Positions 27,394 to 36,436 are shown, counted from the first letter of the stretch. The stretch is 64,000 bases of DNA from Pelotomaculum sp. DTU098 (GCA_001512635.1 LFSA01000032.1:1-64000); one strand, 5' to 3'. Made by a program: numbers and translations. The notes: generated from the sequence alone by a model not told the origin.

Positions 27394-27682
27394 CAAAGCT
27401 CCCTCCGCTGGCCTGACTGATGGCATCCCTGAGCGCTGCCAGGATCATCAGGGGGATTTGCTGCACTTTAGCCTCCAATACATCCAGCCTTTCCTTAAGC
27501 TCTTTCATTATGGCCCTGTCCTCGGCTTTTAAAACTTCCAGGCGTTCTGCAATTCTTTTGTTTTCCTCCAGCACAGGTTGCACCATTTTCTTTTTTAAGC
27601 CGGAAAGGATGTCTTTTAAAAGCTGCTGGATTAATTCGTCACCGGCCTGACTGGTCTTCACACCGTCCAGTGAATCCGCCAT
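27383..27682 (-). CDS. Coiled-coil small protein in dynamin operon
   Basis: 99 residues, GGAGGAGAGG before the ATG. Residues 20-85 have a heptad-like pattern (EENKRIAERLEVLKAEDRA, LKERLDVLEAKVQQI). No membrane segment. Not a known family to me. It overlaps the next gene by 11 bp and follows the 64-residue gene by 57 bp. It probably forms a complex with the tail-anchored protein and the GTPase; this is inferred from gene order only. Confidence 0.7.
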   Translation of the reverse strand: MADSLDGVKTSQAGDELIQQLLKDILSGLKKKMVQPVLEENKRIAERLEVLKAEDRAIMKELKERLDVLEAKVQQIPLMILAALRDAISQASGGSFDER

Positions 27683-27739
27683 TAACCTCTCCTCCTTAAA
27701 AATATTTCAAAAGTATATCCTGTTTTCATAAATGAGATA

Positions 27740-27934
27740 TTAGATATTATCAATGGCCCTTTTCAGGTTCAGGAGCAACCGGGAGGTTTCCCTCCGGGTA
27801 TGCTCCTCCAGCGCGAACCGGACGTGCTCTCCAAAATCTTGAAGCAGGTCCTTTCTGATTTCTCCCCCTGTCCGGCCACTGATTTCCCTGATAATCCTGC
27901 GCAGCCTCTCGTCCAAAAGCCTTGCGTTGTCCAT
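27740..27934 (-). CDS. Small charged helical protein in dynamin operon
   Basis: 64 residues, preceded by AAGGGGGG. It is arginine- and glutamate-rich and helical (DERLRRIIREISGR, FALEEHTRRETSRLLLNLKR). No family recognised. It stands 113 bp downstream of the dynamin-like gene in the same orientation and 57 bp before the coiled-coil gene, so it is likely part of one transcript. Confidence 0.6.
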   Translation of the reverse strand: MDNARLLDERLRRIIREISGRTGGEIRKDLLQDFGEHVRFALEEHTRRETSRLLLNLKRAIDNI

Positions 27935-28047
27935 TTTAACCCCCCTTGCCGTTATTCAAGGACAAATAACTTTCCGGGAGCAGACTTGCCCCCAGGCCTG
28001 CAGCGGCCCGGTGTTTTGTTGATCCTAGAATTAAATTACCCGGCCTA

Positions 28048-30405
28048 TCATGGTGGCCTCGAAAAGTAAACTGCGCTGCGGATCTCCTTTAACCTCCTGC
28101 TTGACAGCCGCAGGAAATTCTGAGCTGCCTGCAGGCGCCTTTTTCCCTCTAAAGAAAGCGTCCCGGCCGGGGCTTTTTCCCTTATTTCTTTGAAGGCAAC
28201 GTCGAGAATGGAGAACAATTCCGCCACCGCAGCTAAATAAAAGGCCCTGCCGCTGTGACCCAGGATGCCCTCTTCCAGGCGTTTCAAAAAAGCTCCCAAA
28301 AGGCCCCCGTCTTCCCCGGTAAGGCCTTTTAAAGCCGAAATCAGGAAAACTCCCGGTTTGGTAAAGTTGAAGCCTTCCGGTGCTGACGGGGAGGCCAGTT
28401 GCCTTCGCACATAATTTGCCACAGCTTCCTGCTGGGCGGGGCTTAAAAGGTCGGCAAAATTGATGAGAAAGAAATATTTTCCCGCCCGGAAGCTTGGGAT
28501 TTTTCCCATTTCCCTGAATCCCCGGGCTTCGGGCCCGAATAAGGCCGCAAAGTGCTCTTTGTCCATATTGGTCAGGATATGTTTGGCGTTGAGGAAAACC
28601 AGATAAACATCACATTGCTGGATGATTTGCCGTGTTTTTCCGTAATGGTGTTTTTGGATCCAGTCCAGGCCCGGGGTGTCGATAAAGTCGGCCAGTTTCA
28701 AATACTCGGCGGGGTGTTGGATTTCAATCAGGTCAATCCGGAAAAAATTTTCCTGCCCTTTCGCCAGGCGCCTGAAACGGTCCAGCTCCTGAGTCCTGGC
28801 AAGATCGAATTCAAGCTTTCCTGAATCCTTAAATGTGACCCTGACCTCCTCCACGGCCCCGGAGGCTTTCAGCCCCCTCAGGGGGACCGGCTTAAAGGCC
28901 GCCGGCAAAACCGGGCTTCCTTTGGTCCTGGCAAAGGAGCCGGCGGCGAAGTGCTCTTTGAGGTGCTTGATCTTTTCGAGCATTTCCTGCCTTTCCACCC
29001 GCCGGAAAAGGCCACCGGAGTCGGCTTCCAGAAATGCCACCGGAGACCCGGCAGCCAGCAGCCAGTTTTCCAGCGCTGCTGCTTCTTCCCGGCGCAGGCT
29101 GGCCATGCCTCCCAGTACATCATACATCTTTAAGGTCACCTGGAGGGGCAGGTGGACGACAGCTTTTTTTTGCCGGCCGTAAGTAATCCGGGTTACGCAG
29201 GGGGTTGTTGGGCCATCTGCCCTGGGGAGGAGGTCATCTTTGAGCAGGGCGTTGAAGAAGGTCGATTTACCCGTTGAAAACTTGCCGGCCGCGGCCACTG
29301 TGAAGCGCTTGCCGGCGACCCTGTTGTAAAGCTCATTAAGCTTTGCCCTGTCCAGGTAAGGCTCCAGCTCTTTTTTCCCCAGCAGGCTGCCGAGCAGTTC
29401 CAGGAGGTCCTCCTTGCCTTCTTTAATTCCCACCACTCCGGGGCGGTAGGGGCTGCCTCCGGGCCCGCCGGCTCCGGCCTTAATATTGCCGGAGTTAATT
29501 TTCTTTGAGAGCTGTTCCAGCTCTGAGACCACCGAGGGAAGGGTATGCAGAATACGCCTGGTTTCTATTATTCTAGAGGCAGTTTCCTGAATGTCCCAAA
29601 ATCTGGTGAGAAATAGAGAGTCGTCGCTGATCTTGACAACCTTCTTAATCCTCTGGGGCAGCTCAGCCTCGCTTTTCTGTATGGCAGTGGAAGCTTGTCT
29701 GTAGGCAGACCGGGCCAGCTCCACTTCCAGGAAGAGGCGCAGGAACTCGATGTTGTCCTTCTTTAAGGTATTAATTGTATATAATTTAACCTGGCTTAAA
29801 AAGATTTCTCTCAGGGCCGACCGGGTTAACTGGAGGGAGGAACCGTCGGTTAAACCGAGGTTGCAGTTCAGCCAGAAGGAAAGGTCGCTGATATTTCTTT
29901 TCTTCCATAGGGAAGAGAGCCGGTAGAGAAACAGCCGGTTGAAATCCTCAATGCCCCGCTGGTGAAAAAGGTAGATTACTTTGTCGGCCTCTCTGGCCTC
30001 CTGTTCGGCCAGCCCGCTGTATTCACCGTGGTAGGAGTCAATGCCCGGTGTGTCCACAAGGCTGCATTTTTTTAGAAGGGGAGCGGGCCATTCAATGGTG
30101 ATCCGCCCGGCTGGCGCCTTCAGCTGGTTTAAAAAGCTATGGAAATCATCCCTCTGGTGAAAGACACGTCTTTCCCGCCCCCTGGTTACGGTTGCCTTAA
30201 ATGTTACGCCGTAAACGAAGTGTAAGGGCTGGAATGTACTGGGGATTACTCCGACCGGGCTGAGCTCCTCTCCCAGGAGACTGTTGATCAGGGTTGATTT
30301 GCCGGCGTTAAAGGCTCCCAGGATGGCTACCCGGGGCCTGGCCAGGGGACCTGCGAACATTTCTAATCTCTCTTGACCCTCGATAAACCTGCGGATGTAA
30401 TCCAA
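28048..30405 (-). CDS. Tandem dynamin-like GTPase (two GTPase domains fused)
   Basis: 785 residues from a TTG with GGAGG nine bases before. The chain holds two dynamin-type GTPase units. The first has P-loop GAFNAGKST (residues 30-38) and LVDTPGID near 117. The second has P-loop AAGKFSTGKST near 370-380, GPTTPC as switch I, FIDTPGLDW near 575 and NFAD as the base-recognition motif. Helical stretches between are likely stalk parts. Bacterial dynamin-like proteins remodel or seal membranes, often as pairs; here both are in one polypeptide as in B. subtilis DynA. No clear membrane segment was seen; the tail-anchored partner downstream may supply anchoring. Confidence 0.85.
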   Translation of the reverse strand: MDYIRRFIEGQERLEMFAGPLARPRVAILGAFNAGKSTLINSLLGEELSPVGVIPSTFQPLHFVYGVTFKATVTRGRERRVFHQRDDFHSFLNQLKAPAGRITIEWPAPLLKKCSLVDTPGIDSYHGEYSGLAEQEAREADKVIYLFHQRGIEDFNRLFLYRLSSLWKKRNISDLSFWLNCNLGLTDGSSLQLTRSALREIFLSQVKLYTINTLKKDNIEFLRLFLEVELARSAYRQASTAIQKSEAELPQRIKKVVKISDDSLFLTRFWDIQETASRIIETRRILHTLPSVVSELEQLSKKINSGNIKAGAGGPGGSPYRPGVVGIKEGKEDLLELLGSLLGKKELEPYLDRAKLNELYNRVAGKRFTVAAAGKFSTGKSTFFNALLKDDLLPRADGPTTPCVTRITYGRQKKAVVHLPLQVTLKMYDVLGGMASLRREEAAALENWLLAAGSPVAFLEADSGGLFRRVERQEMLEKIKHLKEHFAAGSFARTKGSPVLPAAFKPVPLRGLKASGAVEEVRVTFKDSGKLEFDLARTQELDRFRRLAKGQENFFRIDLIEIQHPAEYLKLADFIDTPGLDWIQKHHYGKTRQIIQQCDVYLVFLNAKHILTNMDKEHFAALFGPEARGFREMGKIPSFRAGKYFFLINFADLLSPAQQEAVANYVRRQLASPSAPEGFNFTKPGVFLISALKGLTGEDGGLLGAFLKRLEEGILGHSGRAFYLAAVAELFSILDVAFKEIREKAPAGTLSLEGKRRLQAAQNFLRLSSRRLKEIRSAVYFSRPP

Positions 30406-30608
30406 GTAAGCCGCCTCCGGTCAAAGATTTATGGTAAACATTGCTCACATTTCTATATATTAACGCCAAAAGGGTTTTATGCCTTGATTTGCTGCCTTAA
30501 CAGGGCTTCTTGAGATTTCAGAAAACATGATCCTGTGATAAAATCAGCTCAACTGGTGATAGAATAATGCCAGGGGAAGTCTTCTTAGCTTTTTCAGGAG
30601 GCGGTCCA

Positions 30609-31469
30609 ATGTGTAAAACACCGACGGGACGTTATCTATCAACTGCCCAGGCTGGTGAATTCCTTGGAGTCACTCCCTCCCGGATACACCGCCTGGTGCA
30701 GGACGGGTTACTGGAAGTAAAGGACACCAGGTTATATAAGTTCGGCAAGAATTATTATTTTGACCGCACGGACGTGGAAAGGCTGTTACCCAGGATCCCC
30801 GGGTTAAAAAGAAAATGGCAGGCGGAAGAGGACGCCCGCCTGGGAGCCAAACGGGCTGCTTTCAAGAGGCTGCATGCAGAAAAAAAAGCCCGGCAATACC
30901 AGCACCTCAAGGAAGAGTTCTTTTCATCCCTGGAACATTACCCGGAAAAGCCTGCGGCTTTGCTCAGGGCATCCTTTTACCTCTATCATCTGAACCATTA
31001 TGCCAAGGGCGGGGAAGAATACCTCTATGACTTAAAGGAAAAGGTCTTAAAGGAATTTACTAAGAGGTTTTCAGCAGAGGAAGGCCTGGAAGTCCTTTTT
31101 GTTGAGGGCGGTCAAAAAATACTATCACTGTGCGATTCCTGCAGGCAGAAGGCGCTTAAAATGGGTTTGGATTACACCCGTTACAAGTCGACCCATGGTG
31201 GCTGCCCCCGTTGCAAGAAAAGGAGTGATTACTACAGCCTGTTTGAATTCAGGGTCCGTTACGGGGAGCACAGCTTCTGTTTTCACACGCCTTATAATGT
31301 AGCCAGGAACTGGCTAAATAATCCCGCCGGCTTGCCGCAGAAAACCAGGACTATGGGAGAAGAGGAAGGCCGCACCTTCGGGCGCCCGATTACCGAGGCG
31401 GAGGCCATGGCTGTCAGCCTTGAGGAGGTCATCGGGGAACTGGAAAGGTTTCTTGGTGAAAAAATGTAG
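30609..31469 (+). CDS. HTH (excisionase/MerR-like) protein with zinc-binding cysteines
   Basis: 286 residues from the ATG at 30609 (AGGAGG site); the frame extends upstream to 30567 without one. N-terminal helix-turn-helix: RYLSTAQAGEFLGVTPSRIHRLVQ, seen as STAQAGEFLGV and RIHRLVQDGLL, followed by a DNA-binding wing. The middle is basic and helical. Two cysteine pairs, CDSC and CPRC, about 24 residues apart near 175-200, suggest one zinc site. Not a named family to me. It precedes the SIR2-like gene by 13 bp and is divergent from the dynamin gene, so it may be the regulator or a partner of one of them. Confidence 0.7.
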   Translation: MCKTPTGRYLSTAQAGEFLGVTPSRIHRLVQDGLLEVKDTRLYKFGKNYYFDRTDVERLLPRIPGLKRKWQAEEDARLGAKRAAFKRLHAEKKARQYQHLKEEFFSSLEHYPEKPAALLRASFYLYHLNHYAKGGEEYLYDLKEKVLKEFTKRFSAEEGLEVLFVEGGQKILSLCDSCRQKALKMGLDYTRYKSTHGGCPRCKKRSDYYSLFEFRVRYGEHSFCFHTPYNVARNWLNNPAGLPQKTRTMGEEEGRTFGRPITEAEAMAVSLEEVIGELERFLGEKM

Positions 31470-31482
31470 GGGGCTTGAGGCT

Positions 31483-32454
31483 TTGAGGACGGTTTATATC
31501 TTTGGCGCGGGCGCTTCTGCTGCGGAGGGGGCGCCGGTGGTGCGCAATTTTCTCCGCATTGCCTACCGTCACTTTAAGGAAGAACAGGAAGAGCCAGGTC
31601 TGGAAATTGTCTGGGAGTTTCTGGAGCATTTTTACGGGGGCCGGACGGCAATTAAGTCCGCCGTTGATTTGGACAGGTACCCCGGAATCGACGAGATCTT
31701 CAACATTGTGGACTGGTACCTTTTGCATAACCAGTCCTTTTCCAACAGGTTTCCCCGGGCCCGCTTATACGATTTAAAAACGGCCCTGGTTAAGCTGATC
31801 AGCTTGACCCTGGACAAAAGCCTGCCTGCAGACAGCGGCATGCACCATTCCTTTGTGGCGGGGGTGCTGGAAAAGGGTGACATCCTGCCAACTTTCATTT
31901 CCCTCAATTACGATATCGTCCTGGACAGGGCGGTGAGGGCTGCGGGCTGCGTACCGGAGTATGGTTTCTACGGCAACCATGAAAATCACCTGGAAGCCCG
32001 GGGTAAAGTGCCCCTTTACAAACTGCACGGCTCCCTGAACTGGTCCTTTTGCCCGCTCTGCGGGGAAATCTCGGAGCATAACGACAAAGTTGCCCACCTC
32101 CTTTTCAGGGAGCAGAACGCCATTCACTGCCAGGCCTGCGGCGGGGGAAACTCCCAGGCCATCCTTATTGCCCCCACCCTGTACAAAGCCTATAACATTA
32201 GCAGGCTGCACAACATCTGGGACTGTGCAGCCCGGGCCATCAGCCTCTCCCGGCGGGTGGTGTTCATCGGCTATTCCCTGGCCCCTACGGATACCTCCAT
32301 AATTGCCATGGTCAAGAGGGCTTTAAACGCACCGGACCAAAAAAGAGATATCCTTGTGATCAACCCCAGCGAGCGCGCCTGCGAGCGCTACCGCCAGATT
32401 CTGGGCAGGGATTGCAGAATTTACTGTGAAGGGTTCAAGGGAGATGTGGTTTAA
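31483..32454 (+). CDS. SIR2-like domain protein (SIR2_2 type) with zinc ribbon
   Basis: About 323 residues from a TTG at 31483; the longer frame from 31420 overlaps the upstream gene. SIR2-type NAD site: FGAGASAAEG at residues 7-16, SLNYD with the conserved Asn at 142, LHGSLNW with the His at 182, and IGYSLAPTD near the end. A zinc ribbon, CPLC (190-193) and CQAC (216-219), is inserted. These residues are those used by NAD-consuming sirtuin-like enzymes, so the protein is expected to be active as an NADase or deacylase. SIR2-like domains of this group recur in bacterial anti-phage proteins (ThsA, DSR); here it stands without a long C-terminal sensor. Role in this cell unknown. Confidence 0.82.
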   Translation: MRTVYIFGAGASAAEGAPVVRNFLRIAYRHFKEEQEEPGLEIVWEFLEHFYGGRTAIKSAVDLDRYPGIDEIFNIVDWYLLHNQSFSNRFPRARLYDLKTALVKLISLTLDKSLPADSGMHHSFVAGVLEKGDILPTFISLNYDIVLDRAVRAAGCVPEYGFYGNHENHLEARGKVPLYKLHGSLNWSFCPLCGEISEHNDKVAHLLFREQNAIHCQACGGGNSQAILIAPTLYKAYNISRLHNIWDCAARAISLSRRVVFIGYSLAPTDTSIIAMVKRALNAPDQKRDILVINPSERACERYRQILGRDCRIYCEGFKGDVV

Positions 32455-32467
32455 GCAACCAGGAGGT

Positions 32468-32502
32468 AAAAAAGAGCCCGGAGCCGGCAAGGAGGCTTTT
32501 TG
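32468..32502. terminator. Bidirectional terminator between sir2-like and helicase genes
   Basis: AAAAAGAGCC pairs with GGCTTTTT across a GC-rich loop with a two-base bulge, giving T-runs in both directions. It fits the convergent gene ends at 32454 and 32559. Confidence 0.55.
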
Positions 32503-32558
32503 TAAAGCGGCCCCGGTTACAGGGTAATTCCTTTCAGGCCATCCCACCCACAGGCCTT

Positions 32559-34100
32559 TTAAAAGCTCAGGGCTATCTCCTCGCGGTCCAGGCGCCCCCT
32601 GATCAAGCGCACCTGTTCTACCAGGGCAGGGTTTCCTGCTGCTGCCCGTTCAATCTGGCGGAGCAGGTCGATTTCCCGCCTGAAGATGGAAAAGATATCC
32701 CCGGGTTGGAGGGAGGACATCTCCTGCAGCTCTGCAAAACTTGCTCCGTTATACCAGGCAAAGGCCAGGGAGCCGGGCAGGTTGGACCAGATTAAGAAGC
32801 GTTCCGGGACACCCAGCCTGAGCAAATCGTGCCTGAGCAAGGCTGTTTCACGCAGGGCCGGGAGTTCCACCCGCGCTACCTGGACGTTCTTTCCCGGAAT
32901 AAACTCAATGCCGGCCAGGATGGCAGCTACCTGGGCCGGGTCAAAATCTTCAAGCAGGCCTGAGAAAGCAATTTCTGTAACCAGGATCTCCTGAACATGA
33001 ATTTCCAGGGCGAACAGCCCCCGGGGGTAAAATTCCCGGCCCTTAACATACCCCAGGCTTTCCAGAAGATCTTTAACCTCCCTGTATTCAACGAAAATTG
33101 AATTAACCTGGTTTGATACGGCCCTGTACTCCTCCTCAAGCCTGAGGCAGAGGGCTTCGGCCTCCTGCAGTTGTTTAGCGGCAGCCAGGCATTTTTTGTA
33201 CTCCTGGCATTTCCTGGGAGCAACGGCGAAAAGCTGCTTTTGCAGGCGCTCTTTTTCCCTTCTGTTCTTTTTCCACCGGTAGCGCCGGAGCTGTTTCCGG
33301 GCCTTGTCTCGCTCCAGGGGGCAGGACAGGGTCTTGCTTTCCGGGCAGAAGGCGGCTTCTGCAGCTGAAATCCGCCCTTTGCAGAGCTTGATTTCCTGTT
33401 CCAGGAGGATTTTCTTTTTATTGAGCTGGTACATCCTGAAATTATTATTTAAGAAACGGTCAATTTCCGCGTCTGTTTTATATCTCAACAGGCTCAAAAC
33501 TGTATTCGGGGAAATTACCAGCCTGCCGGATACAGGTTCTACAGACTTCTCATCAAAAAAGCCGGTTTGTTCCGGAAAACGGCTGTCAACGCGTACGAAG
33601 GCGTGGCCGATCCGGTCGAAGCCCCGCCGGCCTGCCCGCCCGGCCATCTGAAAAAATTCCCTGTTTTGCAAAATACGAAAATCACGCCCGTCCCATTTCC
33701 TGGTAGAATCGAAAACTGCGCTGGCAGCAGGGAAATTAACGCCGGCCGCGAATGTTTCCGTGCAAAAAATCACCCAGAGCAAACGCTGTGAATACAGTTT
33801 TTCCACCAGGTATTTTACCGGCGGCAGCAGGCCGGCGTGGTGGTAAGCGATGCCCTGCAGCATCAGGCGCCTCAGGTTGCGCCAACCCGGACCGCTGAAG
33901 GTACCGGGGTGTTCCGCTTCTGCTTCCCGGATTTTAGACTCAACTGTTTTCTTTTCCTGGTCATTCAGGAAATCCCATTCCCGCCCCAGCTCATGGGCAA
34001 GGATTTCCGTCCGGCCCCGGCTGAAGGCAAAGAAGAGAACGGGCAATTTGTCCTGAATCGCTTCGATGATTTCGCTAGGGGATAATTCCGGCAGTTCCAA
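32559..34100 (-). CDS. Ski2-like helicase, C-terminal half (second RecA domain and tail)
   Basis: 513 residues. TTG start with GGAGGAG eight bases upstream, located inside the end of the preceding gene. It begins with the second RecA-like domain: FFAFSRGRTE, GIAYHHAGLLP, TFAAGVNFPA and motif VI QMAGRAGRRGFDR. Then a winged-helix/ratchet region and a cysteine-containing coiled insertion (about 250-330), and a DSHCT-like helical end (AEAEALCLR...RALLRHDLLRLG-type). It cannot hydrolyse ATP alone because it lacks the Walker domain, which is in the adjacent gene. Confidence 0.85.
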   Translation of the reverse strand: MELPELSPSEIIEAIQDKLPVLFFAFSRGRTEILAHELGREWDFLNDQEKKTVESKIREAEAEHPGTFSGPGWRNLRRLMLQGIAYHHAGLLPPVKYLVEKLYSQRLLWVIFCTETFAAGVNFPAASAVFDSTRKWDGRDFRILQNREFFQMAGRAGRRGFDRIGHAFVRVDSRFPEQTGFFDEKSVEPVSGRLVISPNTVLSLLRYKTDAEIDRFLNNNFRMYQLNKKKILLEQEIKLCKGRISAAEAAFCPESKTLSCPLERDKARKQLRRYRWKKNRREKERLQKQLFAVAPRKCQEYKKCLAAAKQLQEAEALCLRLEEEYRAVSNQVNSIFVEYREVKDLLESLGYVKGREFYPRGLFALEIHVQEILVTEIAFSGLLEDFDPAQVAAILAGIEFIPGKNVQVARVELPALRETALLRHDLLRLGVPERFLIWSNLPGSLAFAWYNGASFAELQEMSSLQPGDIFSIFRREIDLLRQIERAAAGNPALVEQVRLIRGRLDREEIALSF

Positions 34101-34105
34101 TCAAG

Positions 34106-36214
34106 TCACTCCTCCATCCAGCGCTTCCTATTGCGCAGGACCTTTAGCTGTTCAGCCAGGTTTGCCACTTCTCTGCGGGCTTCCCTTTCATCTACAATCC
34201 GGCCGTCCGGCAGGATCCACCGGATAGCCAGGGGTACGCGCCTCCTTTTTTCCACAATTACAACGACATTTCCGCCCCGCACAGAGCTGATCCAGTCCGC
34301 CATTTCGTCCGCGTTGGGGACCGTTGCCGACAGGCCCAGGATCTTAACGTGCGGGGGTGCGAAGAGAATGCTTTCCTCCCAGGTGGTACCCCGCTCTGTG
34401 TCGTCAAGGTAGTGGATCTCGTCAAAAACAACGTAGGAGATCCTCTCCAGCTGTTCGGGTTCGCTGATGCACCAGTTCCTGAATATTTCTGTGGTCATGA
34501 TCAACATTGGCGCACCCGGGTTGATGCTGATGTCGCCGGTAACAAGGCCCACCTTTTCCAGGCCGAATAATTCCTTAAAGTCCCTGAATTTCTGATTGGA
34601 GAGGGCTTTTAAAGGGGATGTGTAAACCATCCCCCTTCCCTGTGAAATTACATCCCTGGCCAGCATTTCTGCCACCAGGGTTTTTCCGTTTCCCGTAGGA
34701 GCAGCCACCAGGACCGATAATCCCTCCTTTAAGGCCTCCGCTGCCTCAATCTGGAAGTCGTCAAGGGTTACAATCTCTGTTTCCGCAAGGGGTGCAGTAT
34801 CCCTGCGTACCGGTCTTTTTTTCCGGGACGGTCTTTCCGGCGCCGGGATTTCAGCCAGCTGCCGGCCGCGGGCGGCAGCTGGACCGGATTTGGGCAATAT
34901 AGAGGCCAGGTGCGGTTTGATTTCTTCCAGTTCCTTCCGCAGCAGGTAGGCGTTGTTTTTCCCGTCCGATAAGACTGGGGTGAGCAGCTGTTCTTCAATT
35001 AAGCGCCTGGTTTGCCCGATGGAAATTCCCAGAAAGGCTGCGGCTTCCACCAGGTTTAGTTTTTCTTGTTTTTTTGCCAGTTTCTGTAGCCGCGCTCCAT
35101 CCTTTTTCAGGGCGTAAATGTCGGATTGCCAGAAGCGGATTCTGTCGTCCAGGTAAAAATGATCTATTTCTCCTGATTCTGCCATGCCGGTTAGAATTTC
35201 CTGTTCCAGTCCCAGTAAGTTGGCAGCTTCCTTTACGCCCAGGGAGTGTTCCTTGAGAAAAGAAGGGGCGCTGGCGGTATAAGGAGGGGCAAAATACCTT
35301 CCGGATATTTCAGCCAATTGCTCGATCAACACTTCGCCGGGGAACTCGCGGCGCAGGCAGCGGTATTCTTTGCCCTTGAATTTTACCGGGAGAGTGTGGC
35401 TATCGGCCAGCTCTTTATAAGCATGCTGGTTCAGTCCCAGTTCTTCCGGCAGAAAAAAAGGGAAAGCCAGGGAATCCAGAGCTTTCCGGCAGGCTTCTTG
35501 ATGCCGGCGCCGTTCCAGTTCAAGCCTGCCCTCAGGGTTGTCCACCGTAGTGATCAGGGCTCCGGGCAGCCTTACAAAGGGGGTGGTATCGTTATCGGCT
35601 GCGAGCTTTTCCCTAATCCTTTTATGCCTTTGGAAAGTCCGGAGCAAACCCGAAAGACGGCGGGGTTTCTCCGTGATGTAAGCCAGCAGGAAATCCCAGG
35701 CGCCGCTGCTATCGGGAAGTGTAAACCGGCCGTCGGGCAGCTTGGGAAAATGACGCCAGACCGAGCCGGGAAAGTCTTCTATACCCGTTTCAGCAATTAT
35801 TTCTGTTTTAGACCGGGGCCGTCCGTCAGATAAGAGCTGGGAAATAGTTTCTACCATTTCCCCGTTATCCCTGTATGCGGTGGGGGCTTCCTCTGTCCTG
35901 GTGTGCTTCTCCAGTTCTTTTAGGAGTTTGGGCAGGATCCTGCGCAACTGCCTGCGGTCGCTGTACCAGAGGATCCCCGACTGCGCTTGAGCCGGCCCTT
36001 CATTTAAATCAATCAACCAGCCGCGGCTGGTTTTAATCCTGCCAATCCGGAGCCCTTCTCTTTCAATTAAGGATGAAAGGGCACCGGTCAGAGCATCGAA
36101 GCCGCACCCGCAAAGGGTGTACACCTCTTCCGGGGATAGGGCTCCCCGTTCTTTCAATAATTCAAGGAGTTTGTCTATGGCTTGCCTTGTTTTACTGTTT
36201 GCCAAATTGTCCAA
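34106..36214 (-). CDS. Ski2-like helicase, N-terminal half with DNA-binding modules and DEAD-type ATPase domain
   Basis: 702 residues. The first ~450 residues hold several helix-turn-helix-like units, among them SLGVKEAANLLGL (about 330) and NLVEAAAFLGISIGQTRRLI (about 400), both of the excisionase/MerR kind. The helicase core begins near 485: Walker A APTGNGKTLVAE, TSPLKALSNQKF, DEIH in VVFDEIHYLDD, and SAT. It ends at WMEE just after the first RecA domain. The second RecA domain is encoded by the next gene. Together they equal one superfamily 2 Ski2/Mtr4-like helicase. A TTG start follows an AGAGG site. Substrate (RNA or DNA) unknown. Confidence 0.83.
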   Translation of the reverse strand: MDNLANSKTRQAIDKLLELLKERGALSPEEVYTLCGCGFDALTGALSSLIEREGLRIGRIKTSRGWLIDLNEGPAQAQSGILWYSDRRQLRRILPKLLKELEKHTRTEEAPTAYRDNGEMVETISQLLSDGRPRSKTEIIAETGIEDFPGSVWRHFPKLPDGRFTLPDSSGAWDFLLAYITEKPRRLSGLLRTFQRHKRIREKLAADNDTTPFVRLPGALITTVDNPEGRLELERRRHQEACRKALDSLAFPFFLPEELGLNQHAYKELADSHTLPVKFKGKEYRCLRREFPGEVLIEQLAEISGRYFAPPYTASAPSFLKEHSLGVKEAANLLGLEQEILTGMAESGEIDHFYLDDRIRFWQSDIYALKKDGARLQKLAKKQEKLNLVEAAAFLGISIGQTRRLIEEQLLTPVLSDGKNNAYLLRKELEEIKPHLASILPKSGPAAARGRQLAEIPAPERPSRKKRPVRRDTAPLAETEIVTLDDFQIEAAEALKEGLSVLVAAPTGNGKTLVAEMLARDVISQGRGMVYTSPLKALSNQKFRDFKELFGLEKVGLVTGDISINPGAPMLIMTTEIFRNWCISEPEQLERISYVVFDEIHYLDDTERGTTWEESILFAPPHVKILGLSATVPNADEMADWISSVRGGNVVVIVEKRRRVPLAIRWILPDGRIVDEREARREVANLAEQLKVLRNRKRWMEE

Positions 36215-36364
36215 ACACCTCTGGTCTGGCTTTTATGTATTATTAGTAGTCTAGCACATCCTCTTTAAATTTAACAATAATTTTGCGTTAATCTTGAATT
36301 AAAGGGATAGTACGCTGTAATCAAACGGCAGGGTTAATTTACGGTTGCATGGTTTAAAAGAAAA

Positions 36365-36436
36365 GTGGCCGGAGCACTGGCCACCATCGATATGTTAAGT
36401 GTTAAGTAAAGATTCCGGATCCTGTTGGATCCGGAA
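36365..36436 (-). terminator. Two hairpins downstream of tiny membrane genes
   Basis: GTGGCC / GGCCAC (36365-36384, 8-nt loop) and TTCCGGATCC / GGATCCGGAA (36413-36436, perfect 10-bp stem, TGTT loop). They lie between the 5' end of the helicase gene and the minus-strand tiny genes, and probably end the latter. T-runs are poor. The rest of 36215-36545 shows no gene. Confidence 0.5.
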
